This document shows positions 41,432 through 48,861 of a DNA stretch of 64,000 nt, piece by piece. Positions within the stretch are counted from its first letter, which is position 1. Every line of letters starts with the position of its first letter. The translations under genes were made by a program, and so were the position numbers. Origin of the DNA: Kiritimatiellia bacterium (GTDB taxonomy: Bacteria > Verrucomicrobiota > Kiritimatiellia > JAAZAB01). Location of the stretch: contig JAQUMN010000008.1 in assembly GCA_028718125.1 (NCBI GenBank), positions 62,001-126,000 of the forward strand, in the 5' to 3' direction. Below the pieces are notes generated by a model that did no database searches, was not told the DNA's origin, and saw only the letters and a program-made list of their open reading frames with translations.

Positions 41432-42192
41432 TTTTTGTCTCCGCCCGCGAGGGGCAATTGCAGGACTCCGGCCGGGTAACGCGGGTCCCACCAATCCGAC
41501 GGAATTCCCAGCGTCCGCAGCCGGATATCGTCTTGCTTGGAAATCGCGTCCAAGACCAACCATTCCGTTTTGTTGGCATTCCATAACAGCATGACCGCCC
41601 GGCAGGCCTGTTGCTTGACCCCGGCGATATTCTGCTCTCGCGGTCCCAGGCACGGCTTCAGCACCTTGGTGCCCAAAAGCTCAAAGTTCTGTTTCCCCAC
41701 GGTGGGATATAAGACCACCGGATCGCAAATACGCTTGACGGCACGATTCTGCGGGTCGAGCAGAAGATATTGGACCTCCACCACGGGGCTTTCCGTCAGG
41801 TTCCCTTTTGCGAAAAAGGAAGTATTGATTTGGAACAGTGGGCGTTGATCCTGCCAGTCAACAAACGCAACGTCATTGATCAGGCCATACGGTTTCTTCA
41901 ATTCGGCGAGGACCCAGGCTTGGTCCTGGGCGCTCAATTTTGGCATTGCAATCGCCGTTTTTTCGTTGCCGTCTGCAATCAAATACACATTGCCGTTTTT
42001 GTAGGAATCGTAGGCGGCCGTTATCCGGGTTCCGGTGGCATAGGTCCAGACACGCGGGGTGTATGACTTGGCCCAGCGGACTTCGGCAGTGTCCTGCCCG
42101 CTTCCGGCAAAACTTATAGACGCGGCCATCAGCAACCCGGACATGGCGCGCGCAACCGGCATTCCCCGTTTTATATGGGCCGCTCCGTTCAT
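41428..42192 (-). CDS. Exported SHD1-like domain protein
   Basis: 254 residues from ATG 42192; the frame is open to 42261 but the N-terminus from 42192 (MNGAAHIKRG...MSGLLMAASISFAGSGQ) looks like a signal peptide. 'PRVWTYATGTRITAAYDSYK' followed by 'GNVYLIADGNEKTAIAMPKL' and 'SAQDQAWVLAE' fits the SLA1 homology domain 1 (SHD1) pattern common in secreted PVC proteins. The rest ('VEVQYLLLDPQNRAVKRICD', 'ACRAVMLLWNANKTEWLVLD') is not recognised. It overlaps the lipoprotein gene by 4 bases (ATGA). The role is unknown; the two may act together in the periplasm. Confidence 0.78.
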   Translation of the reverse strand: MNGAAHIKRGMPVARAMSGLLMAASISFAGSGQDTAEVRWAKSYTPRVWTYATGTRITAAYDSYKNGNVYLIADGNEKTAIAMPKLSAQDQAWVLAELKKPYGLINDVAFVDWQDQRPLFQINTSFFAKGNLTESPVVEVQYLLLDPQNRAVKRICDPVVLYPTVGKQNFELLGTKVLKPCLGPREQNIAGVKQQACRAVMLLWNANKTEWLVLDAISKQDDIRLRTLGIPSDWWDPRYPAGVLQLPLAGGDKK

Positions 42193-42554
42193 AGCGATCG
42201 CGTCCTGATGATCCTCCCAATGCGGGGAACACGTCGTTTTTACCCGCACATAGATTTGCACAGGATAAGCGATTATATCGGTTTGTCAATGGCTTCCGCG
42301 ACTTTGGCTATAACCCCGTATCCCCGTGCCGTGCGGAGGCAAGTCCTCGTTTATAACGCCGAATCGTGTTGCAGGGCATTCGCGAAAGGCGTGGTCTTGG
42401 CATGAATCAACTTGCCAGTTGATCAATTGTTCGCATTTGCTATGCTGTCCGTGTCAGACCATTCCGTAAAGCAAGGAACGCGCTGTGCGATCAGGCGCAA
42501 CACTCCCCAAGCGGGCGTTTCTGCGCATCATATCAAGACAAAGAGGGGCAACCG
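42193..42554. other. Intergenic region before the acyl carrier protein gene
   Basis: About 360 bases between divergent genes without a gene or known RNA. A candidate plus-strand promoter is TTGATC (42419-42424), 16 bases, TATGCT (42441-42446). No repeat family of the window is present here. Confidence 0.5.
42419..42446 (+). promoter_or_regulatory. Possible promoter of the acylation cluster
   Basis: TTGATC, 16-base spacer, TATGCT; each box matches 4 of 6 positions of the sigma-70 consensus. It lies 108 bases before the acyl carrier protein start. Confidence 0.3.
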
Positions 42555-42779
42555 GTGAAGGAGGAATTATTTCTCGCAAACCTGGCCAAAATCTTGAGGG
42601 TTGAACCCGGTTCGATCAAAAGGGGCGATCTGCTCGACGACATGGCGGGATGGGACTCGTTAGCCGTGGTCACTTTTCTGTCCATGGCTGATTCGGAGTT
42701 TCACGCGCGAGTCTCGCCGATGGCCGTGGTTAACTGCAAGACGGTTGACGATTTGATGAAGATGGTCGACAAGCCATAA
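42555..42779 (+). CDS. Acyl carrier protein
   Basis: 74 residues with GTG start at 42555. It is a small helical carrier protein; the phosphopantetheine serine is in 'GWDSLAVVTFLSM' (Ser 35, preceded by Asp), and 'VNCKTVDDLMKMV' is the last helix. It differs from housekeeping AcpP (no 'DSLD.VEL' motif) and resembles carriers paired with FkbH proteins, as here, where an FkbH gene follows by 127 bases. It probably carries a glyceryl or other acyl thioester for the acyltransferase downstream. Confidence 0.9.
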   Translation: MKEELFLANLAKILRVEPGSIKRGDLLDDMAGWDSLAVVTFLSMADSEFHARVSPMAVVNCKTVDDLMKMVDKP

Positions 42780-42906
42780 TCGTCGGCAGCGAAAGTGCAG
42801 GATCGGCCGGCAGCCGGAATGGCCTGGAGACAGGGCGTTTTTTGTCCATGGCATGGCGGCGCATCCAACCCGCAACCATGAGTCAGCAATTCTGGAAGAT
42901 TTTTTT

Positions 42907-44784
42907 ATGGATGACATTCGCCCAGGCCTCGAGGGGTGCCGGCAACTGATGGCGCGTGAAAAAGCGGAAATCGCCCTCATGCGACTGCGTCAGGAATTGT
43001 GTGCCTGCAGACTCAAACCGTTCGAGTATGACGTGGCAGGGCAACTCCTGGCGGAAATCGGCGCCTTGGTCCCGGCCCAAACGTCATTTCCTGTTTTCCA
43101 CATCGGAATTCTGGCGGACCATACCACCACCGGGATGGCCAACGCGATACGTTGCGCCATGTTGATTGAGGGCATGCTGGCCGTGGTTTATGAAGCGCCC
43201 TTTGGCGCGGTTTTCCAGGAGATCTTCGATGGAAACAGCGGGATTTATCGCAAACCGCGGGATGCGGTTCTCATCGCGTTTCATCACCACGCCATCGAGT
43301 ATCCTGAACACCCCTTAACCGGCGCCGAGCAGGTCGAGGCACTGGCCGCGCGCATGGTGGGCCGATTGGAGGAAGCGTGGGTGGCGCTGCGGGCCCATAT
43401 GGCTTGTCATGTTTTTCAACACACCCTGGTGCCATCGGGGATTTCCTGGCTGGGGGCGGTGGAGCACGAAATGCCGGCTTCACCGGACAAGTTCATTGCG
43501 AGGATCAACCAACTGTGTCGCGACCGGGCGCCTGCATTTGTCCATTGGGTGGACACGGCGAGTCTGGCGCAGCGGGTTGGACTCAGGAATTGGCACGATG
43601 CGCACATGTTCTATTACGGCAAATTAGGTTTTAGCAGTCAGTATGCGCGGGACTATGCGAACGTTTTTCTGGGCGCTTTTCGCGCCGCCACCGGCCGAAA
43701 TCGCAAATGTCTGGTCGTTGACCTGGACAATACGCTGTGGGGCGGCGTGGTTGGCGATGTCGGCCTCGAGGATCTCAAGCTGGGACCTGGCACGCCGGAG
43801 GGCGAAGCCTATGAGAATTTCTGCCTTTATCTGAAGAACCTGCAAAGGCGGGGGGTCATGCTGGCTGTGTGCAGCAAGAATGACGAGGCGACGGCGCGGG
43901 AAGTTTTCGAGCGTCATCCCCACATGCCGCTGAAACTGGCGGATTTCGCGGCATTCTGCTGTAACTGGGAGGACAAAACGGGCAATTTGATCCGCCTGGC
44001 GCATCAGTTGAACATTGACCTGTCGCATCTTGCCTTTGCGGACGATAATCCCGCGGAATGCGAATGGGTTCGGCTCCAATTGCCGGACGTGGCGGTCCTG
44101 GAATTATCGGGGGATCCCGCCGATTTCGTTTTCCGTGTTGACGAAGCGCATCTCTTTGACGCGGCGCATGTCTCCCGCGAGGATTTGTTGCGAACGCAAT
44201 CCTACCGGGCGCGCCAACAGGTCGAAGGGGCCAAACAGGCGGACGGCAATCTGGATGCGTATTTCGGCGATTTGCGCATGACAGGAACATGCCGCCGGGC
44301 CGGGGATGCCGAGGTGGCCCGTCTGGCGCAGATGGAAATCAAAACCAATCAGTTCAATGTGACGACGCGCCGCTACAATGCCGATCAACTGCGGGCTTTC
44401 CTGCGCGACGAGAACATGGCGGTGTTTGTCTGTTCCTTATCCGACAGGTTCGCGAACCACGGAATCGTTTCCTCCGTGATCACGCGCAGAGAAGGGAAGG
44501 ATATGGTCATTGACAGTTGGCTGATGAGTTGCCGCGTCTTTGCCCGGACGCTGGAACAATTCATCATGAATTCGTTGATTGAGTTCGCGCGCGGCAATAA
44601 CATAGAACGCATCGTCGGAATATATCTGCCGACCCCCAGGAATAAAGTCGTCAAGGATCTTTTTTGTTCCCTGGGTTTCCAACCCCTTGGCCAAGAGGGC
44701 TGCAGTCGCTGGCATCACAGCGTCCGCGGCGTTGTTGCGCCCTTGCGAACATTCGTGCAATGCGGCGGGAACGTCACGCCGTGA
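42907..44784 (+). CDS. FkbH-like HAD-superfamily protein
   Basis: 625 residues from ATG 42907, which has GGAAGA 8 bases upstream; an in-frame ATG at 42853 would add 18 residues. The N-terminal part is SGNH-like or helical ('RHNFFQ'-type region uncertain). The HAD core begins with 'CLVVDLDNTLWGGVVGDVG', followed by 'GVMLAVCSKNDEATAREVF' and 'LAFADDNPAECEWVR'; the C-terminus has 'MEIKTNQFNVTTRRY' and a GNAT-like end ('FIMNSLIEFARGNNIERI'). FkbH proteins dephosphorylate 1,3-bisphosphoglycerate and load glyceryl on a carrier protein in polyketide pathways. The adjacent ACP fits this. No polyketide synthase is seen; the next gene is an MBOAT, so polysaccharide acylation is the more likely use here. 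Confidence 0.9.
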   Translation: MDDIRPGLEGCRQLMAREKAEIALMRLRQELCACRLKPFEYDVAGQLLAEIGALVPAQTSFPVFHIGILADHTTTGMANAIRCAMLIEGMLAVVYEAPFGAVFQEIFDGNSGIYRKPRDAVLIAFHHHAIEYPEHPLTGAEQVEALAARMVGRLEEAWVALRAHMACHVFQHTLVPSGISWLGAVEHEMPASPDKFIARINQLCRDRAPAFVHWVDTASLAQRVGLRNWHDAHMFYYGKLGFSSQYARDYANVFLGAFRAATGRNRKCLVVDLDNTLWGGVVGDVGLEDLKLGPGTPEGEAYENFCLYLKNLQRRGVMLAVCSKNDEATAREVFERHPHMPLKLADFAAFCCNWEDKTGNLIRLAHQLNIDLSHLAFADDNPAECEWVRLQLPDVAVLELSGDPADFVFRVDEAHLFDAAHVSREDLLRTQSYRARQQVEGAKQADGNLDAYFGDLRMTGTCRRAGDAEVARLAQMEIKTNQFNVTTRRYNADQLRAFLRDENMAVFVCSLSDRFANHGIVSSVITRREGKDMVIDSWLMSCRVFARTLEQFIMNSLIEFARGNNIERIVGIYLPTPRNKVVKDLFCSLGFQPLGQEGCSRWHHSVRGVVAPLRTFVQCGGNVTP

Positions 44785-44890
44785 GACGGTTGACCCAGGC
44801 GGCTGCGGCCCGGTCGCCGCCAAAGCGATGCGATGGCCGGCGCGTGGTTGGCGCGGTCGGCGCGTCATGTCAAGCGAAGGATCCGGATTC

Positions 44891-46324
44891 ATGCTTTTTC
44901 CGACACTCAGCTTTGCCATTTTTTTTCTGATTGTGTTCAGCGGCTACTGGCTGTTGATCCGACGCGGGGTGATCTGGAAGTTGTTCATTCTGGCTGCGAG
45001 TTGGTTTTTCTACGCGTTTTGGGATTGGCGCTTTCTGGGCCTGCTGATCCTGTACACGATCGTCAATTACTATCTCTCCCTGGCCTCATACCGCAGCGGC
45101 AGGCCGCCCAAACGGCGCTGGGTTGTCCTGGCCGTCATCTTCAACCTCAGCTTGCTGGGGGTGTTCAAGTATTACAGCTTCTTTACGCTCTCCGCCTATG
45201 CCGTGTGCAATTGGGCGGGTGTGCGTTGTCCGTTGCCGTTGTTGTATATCACCTTGCCGATCGGCATCTCCTTTTTCACGTTTCAGGCGATCAGTTATGT
45301 TGTGGATGTGCATCGCGGCTTGATCAAGCCGGCGAACAGTATCCTGGACTTCGCAATCTACAAGAGCTTCTTTCCCCAGCTCGTGGCCGGCCCCATTGTC
45401 CGCGCCAGCCACTATTTGCCGCAATTTTACCGTATCATGGACGTGCGGCGCATTGACGTGGGCCGCGCGGCATTGTTGATTCTGGGCGGTCTTTTCAAAA
45501 AGGTGGTTATTGCCAATTATATTTCGGCGCATGTGGTTGATCCGGTTTTTGCCAATGTCGGGGCTTTCCAGGGGCCGGACAGTTTGCTGGCGATTTACGG
45601 TTACGCCGTGCAAATCTATTGCGATTTTTCGGCCTATTCCGATATTGCCATCGGCGCGGCGACGCTTCTCGGCATCCATTTCCCGGAAAATTTCAACGCG
45701 CCCTATTTCGCCACTTCCGTCAGCCAGTTCTGGCATCGCTGGCATATTTCCCTGTCAACCTGGCTGAGAGATTACCTTTTTTTCAGCCTGTATTCCACCC
45801 GGCTGGGCAGATGGCGCTTCGCGCTTGTGATCAACACGTTCATTACGTTTCTGCTGGGCGGCCTGTGGCATGGCGCATCCTGGACGTTCGTTATGTGGGG
45901 CGCATTGCTCGGCGCCTATCTGATGGGAGAACAACTCCTGGGCAACCTGCTGGTTCGGATGCGGGGCGGCCGGCCATTGCCCGACGGAGCGGTCATCCGG
46001 TTTTGTCAGCGGGTGGTTGTTTTTAATTTAATCTGCATTTCCAGCGTTTTTTTCCGGGCAGAATCTTTCACGGATGGGGCCATCCTGTTGCACAGAGTGT
46101 TTAGTTTATGGAACGTGGTGACCTTGTTCACGATTCCGACCGTTTTGATACTGATCACGGGCTTCCTCTCTCAGTTCATGGATGGGAGGCGCATGGAGCC
46201 GGTTTGGAATTGGTTCAATCGGCTGCCGGTAGTCGGGCAGGGGCTGGTGGCGGCGGTGGCGTTGACCGTCATCCTCGCGCTGGGCCCGCAGGGTGTGGCG
46301 CCGTTCATTTATTTTCAGTTTTAG
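44891..46324 (+). CDS. MBOAT-family O-acyltransferase (AlgI-like)
   Basis: 477 residues from ATG 44891; the frame is open 68 codons upstream but the membrane protein starts MLFPTLSFAIFFLIVFSGYW as in AlgI-like proteins, and AAGGAT lies about 8-10 bases before it. There are about 11 membrane helices. 'PIGISFFTFQAISYVVDVHR', 'KSFFPQLVAGPIVRASHYLP', 'CDFSAYSDIAIGAATLLGI', 'SQFWHRWHISLSTWLRDYLF' and the catalytic His in 'LGGLWHGASWTFVMWG' identify the family. AlgI-type enzymes transfer acyl groups across the inner membrane for polysaccharide O-acylation, usually with an SGNH partner. The SGNH gene here is at 47966. Confidence 0.95.
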   Translation: MLFPTLSFAIFFLIVFSGYWLLIRRGVIWKLFILAASWFFYAFWDWRFLGLLILYTIVNYYLSLASYRSGRPPKRRWVVLAVIFNLSLLGVFKYYSFFTLSAYAVCNWAGVRCPLPLLYITLPIGISFFTFQAISYVVDVHRGLIKPANSILDFAIYKSFFPQLVAGPIVRASHYLPQFYRIMDVRRIDVGRAALLILGGLFKKVVIANYISAHVVDPVFANVGAFQGPDSLLAIYGYAVQIYCDFSAYSDIAIGAATLLGIHFPENFNAPYFATSVSQFWHRWHISLSTWLRDYLFFSLYSTRLGRWRFALVINTFITFLLGGLWHGASWTFVMWGALLGAYLMGEQLLGNLLVRMRGGRPLPDGAVIRFCQRVVVFNLICISSVFFRAESFTDGAILLHRVFSLWNVVTLFTIPTVLILITGFLSQFMDGRRMEPVWNWFNRLPVVGQGLVAAVALTVILALGPQGVAPFIYFQF

Positions 46325-46388
46325 GTATTATGTCGTTCGCACATTTGCGACGGCATCGCGGTCAGGCCCTCGTAATTTCAGGTGGCCT

Positions 46389-46664
46389 ATGAAAGAGATG
46401 TCCGATATCGGCCTCGAGCGCAGCAATCGGCAATGCGGCCAGTCTATTTCCCGCGCCACGCTGGCGCTGCTGTGTTTCTACGTTTTTGCCGGCGTGTTCA
46501 ACGGCGAGGCCCTCCTGCGCGGCGTGGAACGCATGCCGTATGGAAACAAGCGGGACGCTTGCGTGGCGTTAATGAAGCCCGCCGCCTGGCTCAGCCGGGT
46601 GACACGCGCGGGATGCCTGCGCGCATGGCTGGAAAAGACGGTAAACCTGGATCCTCCGCCCTGA
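46389..46664 (+). CDS. Small single-helix membrane protein
   Basis: 91 residues from ATG 46389 with AGGTGG just upstream. One hydrophobic helix (about residues 22-37, 'RATLALLCFYVFAGVFNGEA') is followed by 'LLRGVERMPYGNKRDACVAL' and 'PAAWLSRVTRAGCLRAWLEK'. The pattern 'FN.E.L......PYG..RD......P......' resembles the N-terminal anchor that precedes the hydrolase domain in SGNH/DUF459 proteins, but the gene stops before any catalytic part. It lies 65 bases after the MBOAT stop. It may be a partner of the MBOAT, or the detached front of the SGNH protein found at 47966. Confidence 0.65.
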   Translation: MKEMSDIGLERSNRQCGQSISRATLALLCFYVFAGVFNGEALLRGVERMPYGNKRDACVALMKPAAWLSRVTRAGCLRAWLEKTVNLDPPP

Positions 46665-46769
46665 CGATTCGGCGCGGATGGGGCTGGGCTTGCATGACGC
46701 CCGCGCGATTTCCGCCGGGCGAATGCGGCCGGATCGGATGGCGCCCGTGCTTCAACATGATGAAGCCCC

Positions 46770-47588
46770 TTATTGGCCTGATGGCCGCGCCGCATACAGC
46801 AAATAGATCCCCGCAGAACCGACATGATCCTTTTGCTGGTCAATATGGAATGTGTAGCCTTTTTGATCGAGCAGCCCGCTTATTTGATCGAGAAAAAGCC
46901 CGCCTTCGTCATGCACTTCCAGGACAATCTGGCGGATCTTATGCCAGTCTTTTTCGTCAATCCCGCGCAATATATCCAACTCGCTTTTCTCGGCATCAAT
47001 TTTAAGCAGGTCGATCCGCTCGATCGAATGGGCTGCCATCACATGGGACAAGGTGGACACGCGGCAGGTTATCGTTTGCGCTTCCGTTTTTCGCTTCGCG
47101 ATAATCCGGGCGTAATCTTCCGCCGTTTTGCCGTCTACCTTCGGGCAATTATTCGCGATGGCATGCCGTATAAGCCGTTTAAGCATTGCTTCGTCTTTTA
47201 CGGGGTCGCCGTACATGCCAGACAGGATCGAGTAATTCGGGTAGTAGATGAACCGCGCATCCCCCGGCTTATCCGACAACCCATGCCGGAACGCGTGGGC
47301 CGCCAGCCCATGCAGGCGCAAATTCTTGATCATCAGTTCATACACCGAAGGGATAGGCTCGAATACATATATGTTCTGGGCGCAGTGCCTCGCATGGATG
47401 AACAATGTAAACAGCCCGATGTTGGCCCCGACATCAAAAATACAGTCATTTTCCCGGATGCAGACGCCGTGCCGCAGATAAACCTGGTCGATAAATATGT
47501 CCTGAAATAAATACTTCAGCTCCGCTTCGGTCCGATAATAAACCCTCATCCCGTTCGGCAATAGATAAGGTGCCTTGTCGGCTTTCAT
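46770..47588 (-). CDS. FkbM-family methyltransferase
   Basis: 272 residues on the strand opposite to the rest of this cluster. The SAM-binding start 'DCIFDVGANIGLFTLFIH', 'IYVFEPIPSVYELMIKNL', 'GLSDKPGDARFIYYPNYSIL' and 'IERIDLLKIDAEKSELDILR' are FkbM motifs. FkbM enzymes are O-methyltransferases found with polyketide and surface-glycan genes; here FkbH, ACP and polysaccharide genes surround it. Start ATG 47588 (MKADKAPYLLPNGMRVYYRT) is plausible. It separates the small membrane protein from the SGNH gene and may be a later insertion into the plus-strand cluster. Confidence 0.93.
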   Translation of the reverse strand: MKADKAPYLLPNGMRVYYRTEAELKYLFQDIFIDQVYLRHGVCIRENDCIFDVGANIGLFTLFIHARHCAQNIYVFEPIPSVYELMIKNLRLHGLAAHAFRHGLSDKPGDARFIYYPNYSILSGMYGDPVKDEAMLKRLIRHAIANNCPKVDGKTAEDYARIIAKRKTEAQTITCRVSTLSHVMAAHSIERIDLLKIDAEKSELDILRGIDEKDWHKIRQIVLEVHDEGGLFLDQISGLLDQKGYTFHIDQQKDHVGSAGIYLLYAARPSGQ

Positions 47589-47965
47589 CGCCTTGTCCCT
47601 TGGGAAAAAATGTGTTGCCGTAATGTGTTCATGATCACACGGCGACGGAAGGTTGTCAAGCGCCGTCAGCGCCCTGTTGACTCGCCGGGCTGCGGGAAAA
47701 CGAGCCCCAAAGCCCTCATCCGGCGAGGGCTTCGGCCTTCCATTACGGTTGTTTCCCGCAGGCCACAGGCCTTGAACATTCGGCCCATAAATCGGCCAAT
47801 AAATTGCTGGACAAAATCCCGCGCGCCGACTATGTTTCCCGTCGTAGTCACGGCGGTTTTTTAACGCAATTTCAGTCTGAGAACGCAGGCGCGGCTTTCA
47901 GGAAATTGCCCCCGGCGGCCAATCGCGGTAGTGCCAGGAACAACCAATAAGCGCTTAGATCCAGA
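47589..47965. other. Intergenic region between FkbM and SGNH genes
   Basis: About 377 bases between divergent genes. A short minus-strand frame (47666-47851, with 'FIGRFMGRMFKACGL') is open but unlike any family I know. No repeat of the window's families and no clear promoter were recognised. Confidence 0.4.
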
Positions 47966-48742
47966 ATGAAAATCATGATTCGCAAGATGGCCTTTGCCGG
48001 TCTCACGATTGCCCTGAGTTTAACCCTGGTATCCGCCGCGCAACCAAAGGCGCTGTCGTCCGCCACACCGCCCGCCGATAATCCAACCGGCATCCTGATT
48101 TGCGGGGACTCCTTAATGAAAATCCTCGGCATTGCGCTGGAGCGCGATCTCGCCAGGCGGGGGTATAGCCGCATTACGATTTTCACCTCCATCGGCTCCG
48201 GTCTGGTCCGGCTGGACGTGCTCAACTGGCATGACCAGTTGCGTTCCCTGATCGAGCGCGTAACGCCGGAGGTTGTGGTCATCCACATCGGCCCTAACGA
48301 CAACCAGCCCATCAAGACTGCCGACGGGGCCATCATCCAGCAAGACGCGCCCGAATGGGCGGGCGAGTATCTCCAACGCGTTAAAACATGCCTGGACATT
48401 ATGCGCGGTGGCGGAGTCAAGCTTGTGGTGTGGGTTGGCGTGCCCGACATGCGCGACCCTAAGCTGCAAGCCCATGTGGACCGGATTAGCCGGATTTTCA
48501 GGAGCGTCATCCTCGATTACCCCTCTGCCCAGTATTGCGACACCCAGCGGATATTAAGCCGTGAGCCGGGGAAATTTACCATGTATTTGATGGACCATGA
48601 CGGCCGGCCGATCTATGTTCGGGGATCGGACGGCATGCACTTGAACCGCGCGGGTTCCGAGATGCTGGCCCACGAGGTGGCGGATGCGATTGAAAAGTGG
48701 CAATGCCTTCAAAACGACAGTTCCGACCATGAAACGCCTTGA
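47966..48742 (+). CDS. SGNH hydrolase, DUF459-like, exported
   Basis: 258 residues. A signal peptide (about residues 1-25, 'MAFAGLTIALSLTLVSAAQ') precedes an SGNH domain: block I 'GILICGDSLMKILG' with the catalytic Ser, block III 'VVIHIGPNDNQPIKTADG', the family-specific 'QDAPEWAGEYLQRV', and block V 'DGMHLNRAGSEMLA' with the catalytic Asp and His. 'SIGSGLVRLDVLNW' is typical of DUF459-type proteins, which are periplasmic esterases or acyltransferases working with MBOAT proteins. It probably transfers or removes acyl groups on the exported polysaccharide. It ends 120 bases before the first giant paralogue. Confidence 0.88.
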   Translation: MKIMIRKMAFAGLTIALSLTLVSAAQPKALSSATPPADNPTGILICGDSLMKILGIALERDLARRGYSRITIFTSIGSGLVRLDVLNWHDQLRSLIERVTPEVVVIHIGPNDNQPIKTADGAIIQQDAPEWAGEYLQRVKTCLDIMRGGGVKLVVWVGVPDMRDPKLQAHVDRISRIFRSVILDYPSAQYCDTQRILSREPGKFTMYLMDHDGRPIYVRGSDGMHLNRAGSEMLAHEVADAIEKWQCLQNDSSDHETP

Positions 48743-48861
48743 TATGCCGGATGGAACATGGCATGGAATTCGGCCGACAGGTCCGTTTTCCGCGCCATCG
48801 GCCGAAAAGGAAATTTAGACGGCGAATCGACTTGGAAACGCGAACGAGGAGCGGCAACCCA

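Noticed and set aside
47666-47851. Short minus-strand frame with 'FIGRFMGRMFKACGL'
   Set aside because: 61 codons, no ribosome-binding site and no known family; overlaps an equally open plus-strand frame.
42555-48742. Polyketide or NRPS biosynthetic cluster
   Set aside because: FkbH, FkbM and ACP suggest it, but no ketosynthase, adenylation or condensation domain is present, and the neighbours are polysaccharide export genes.
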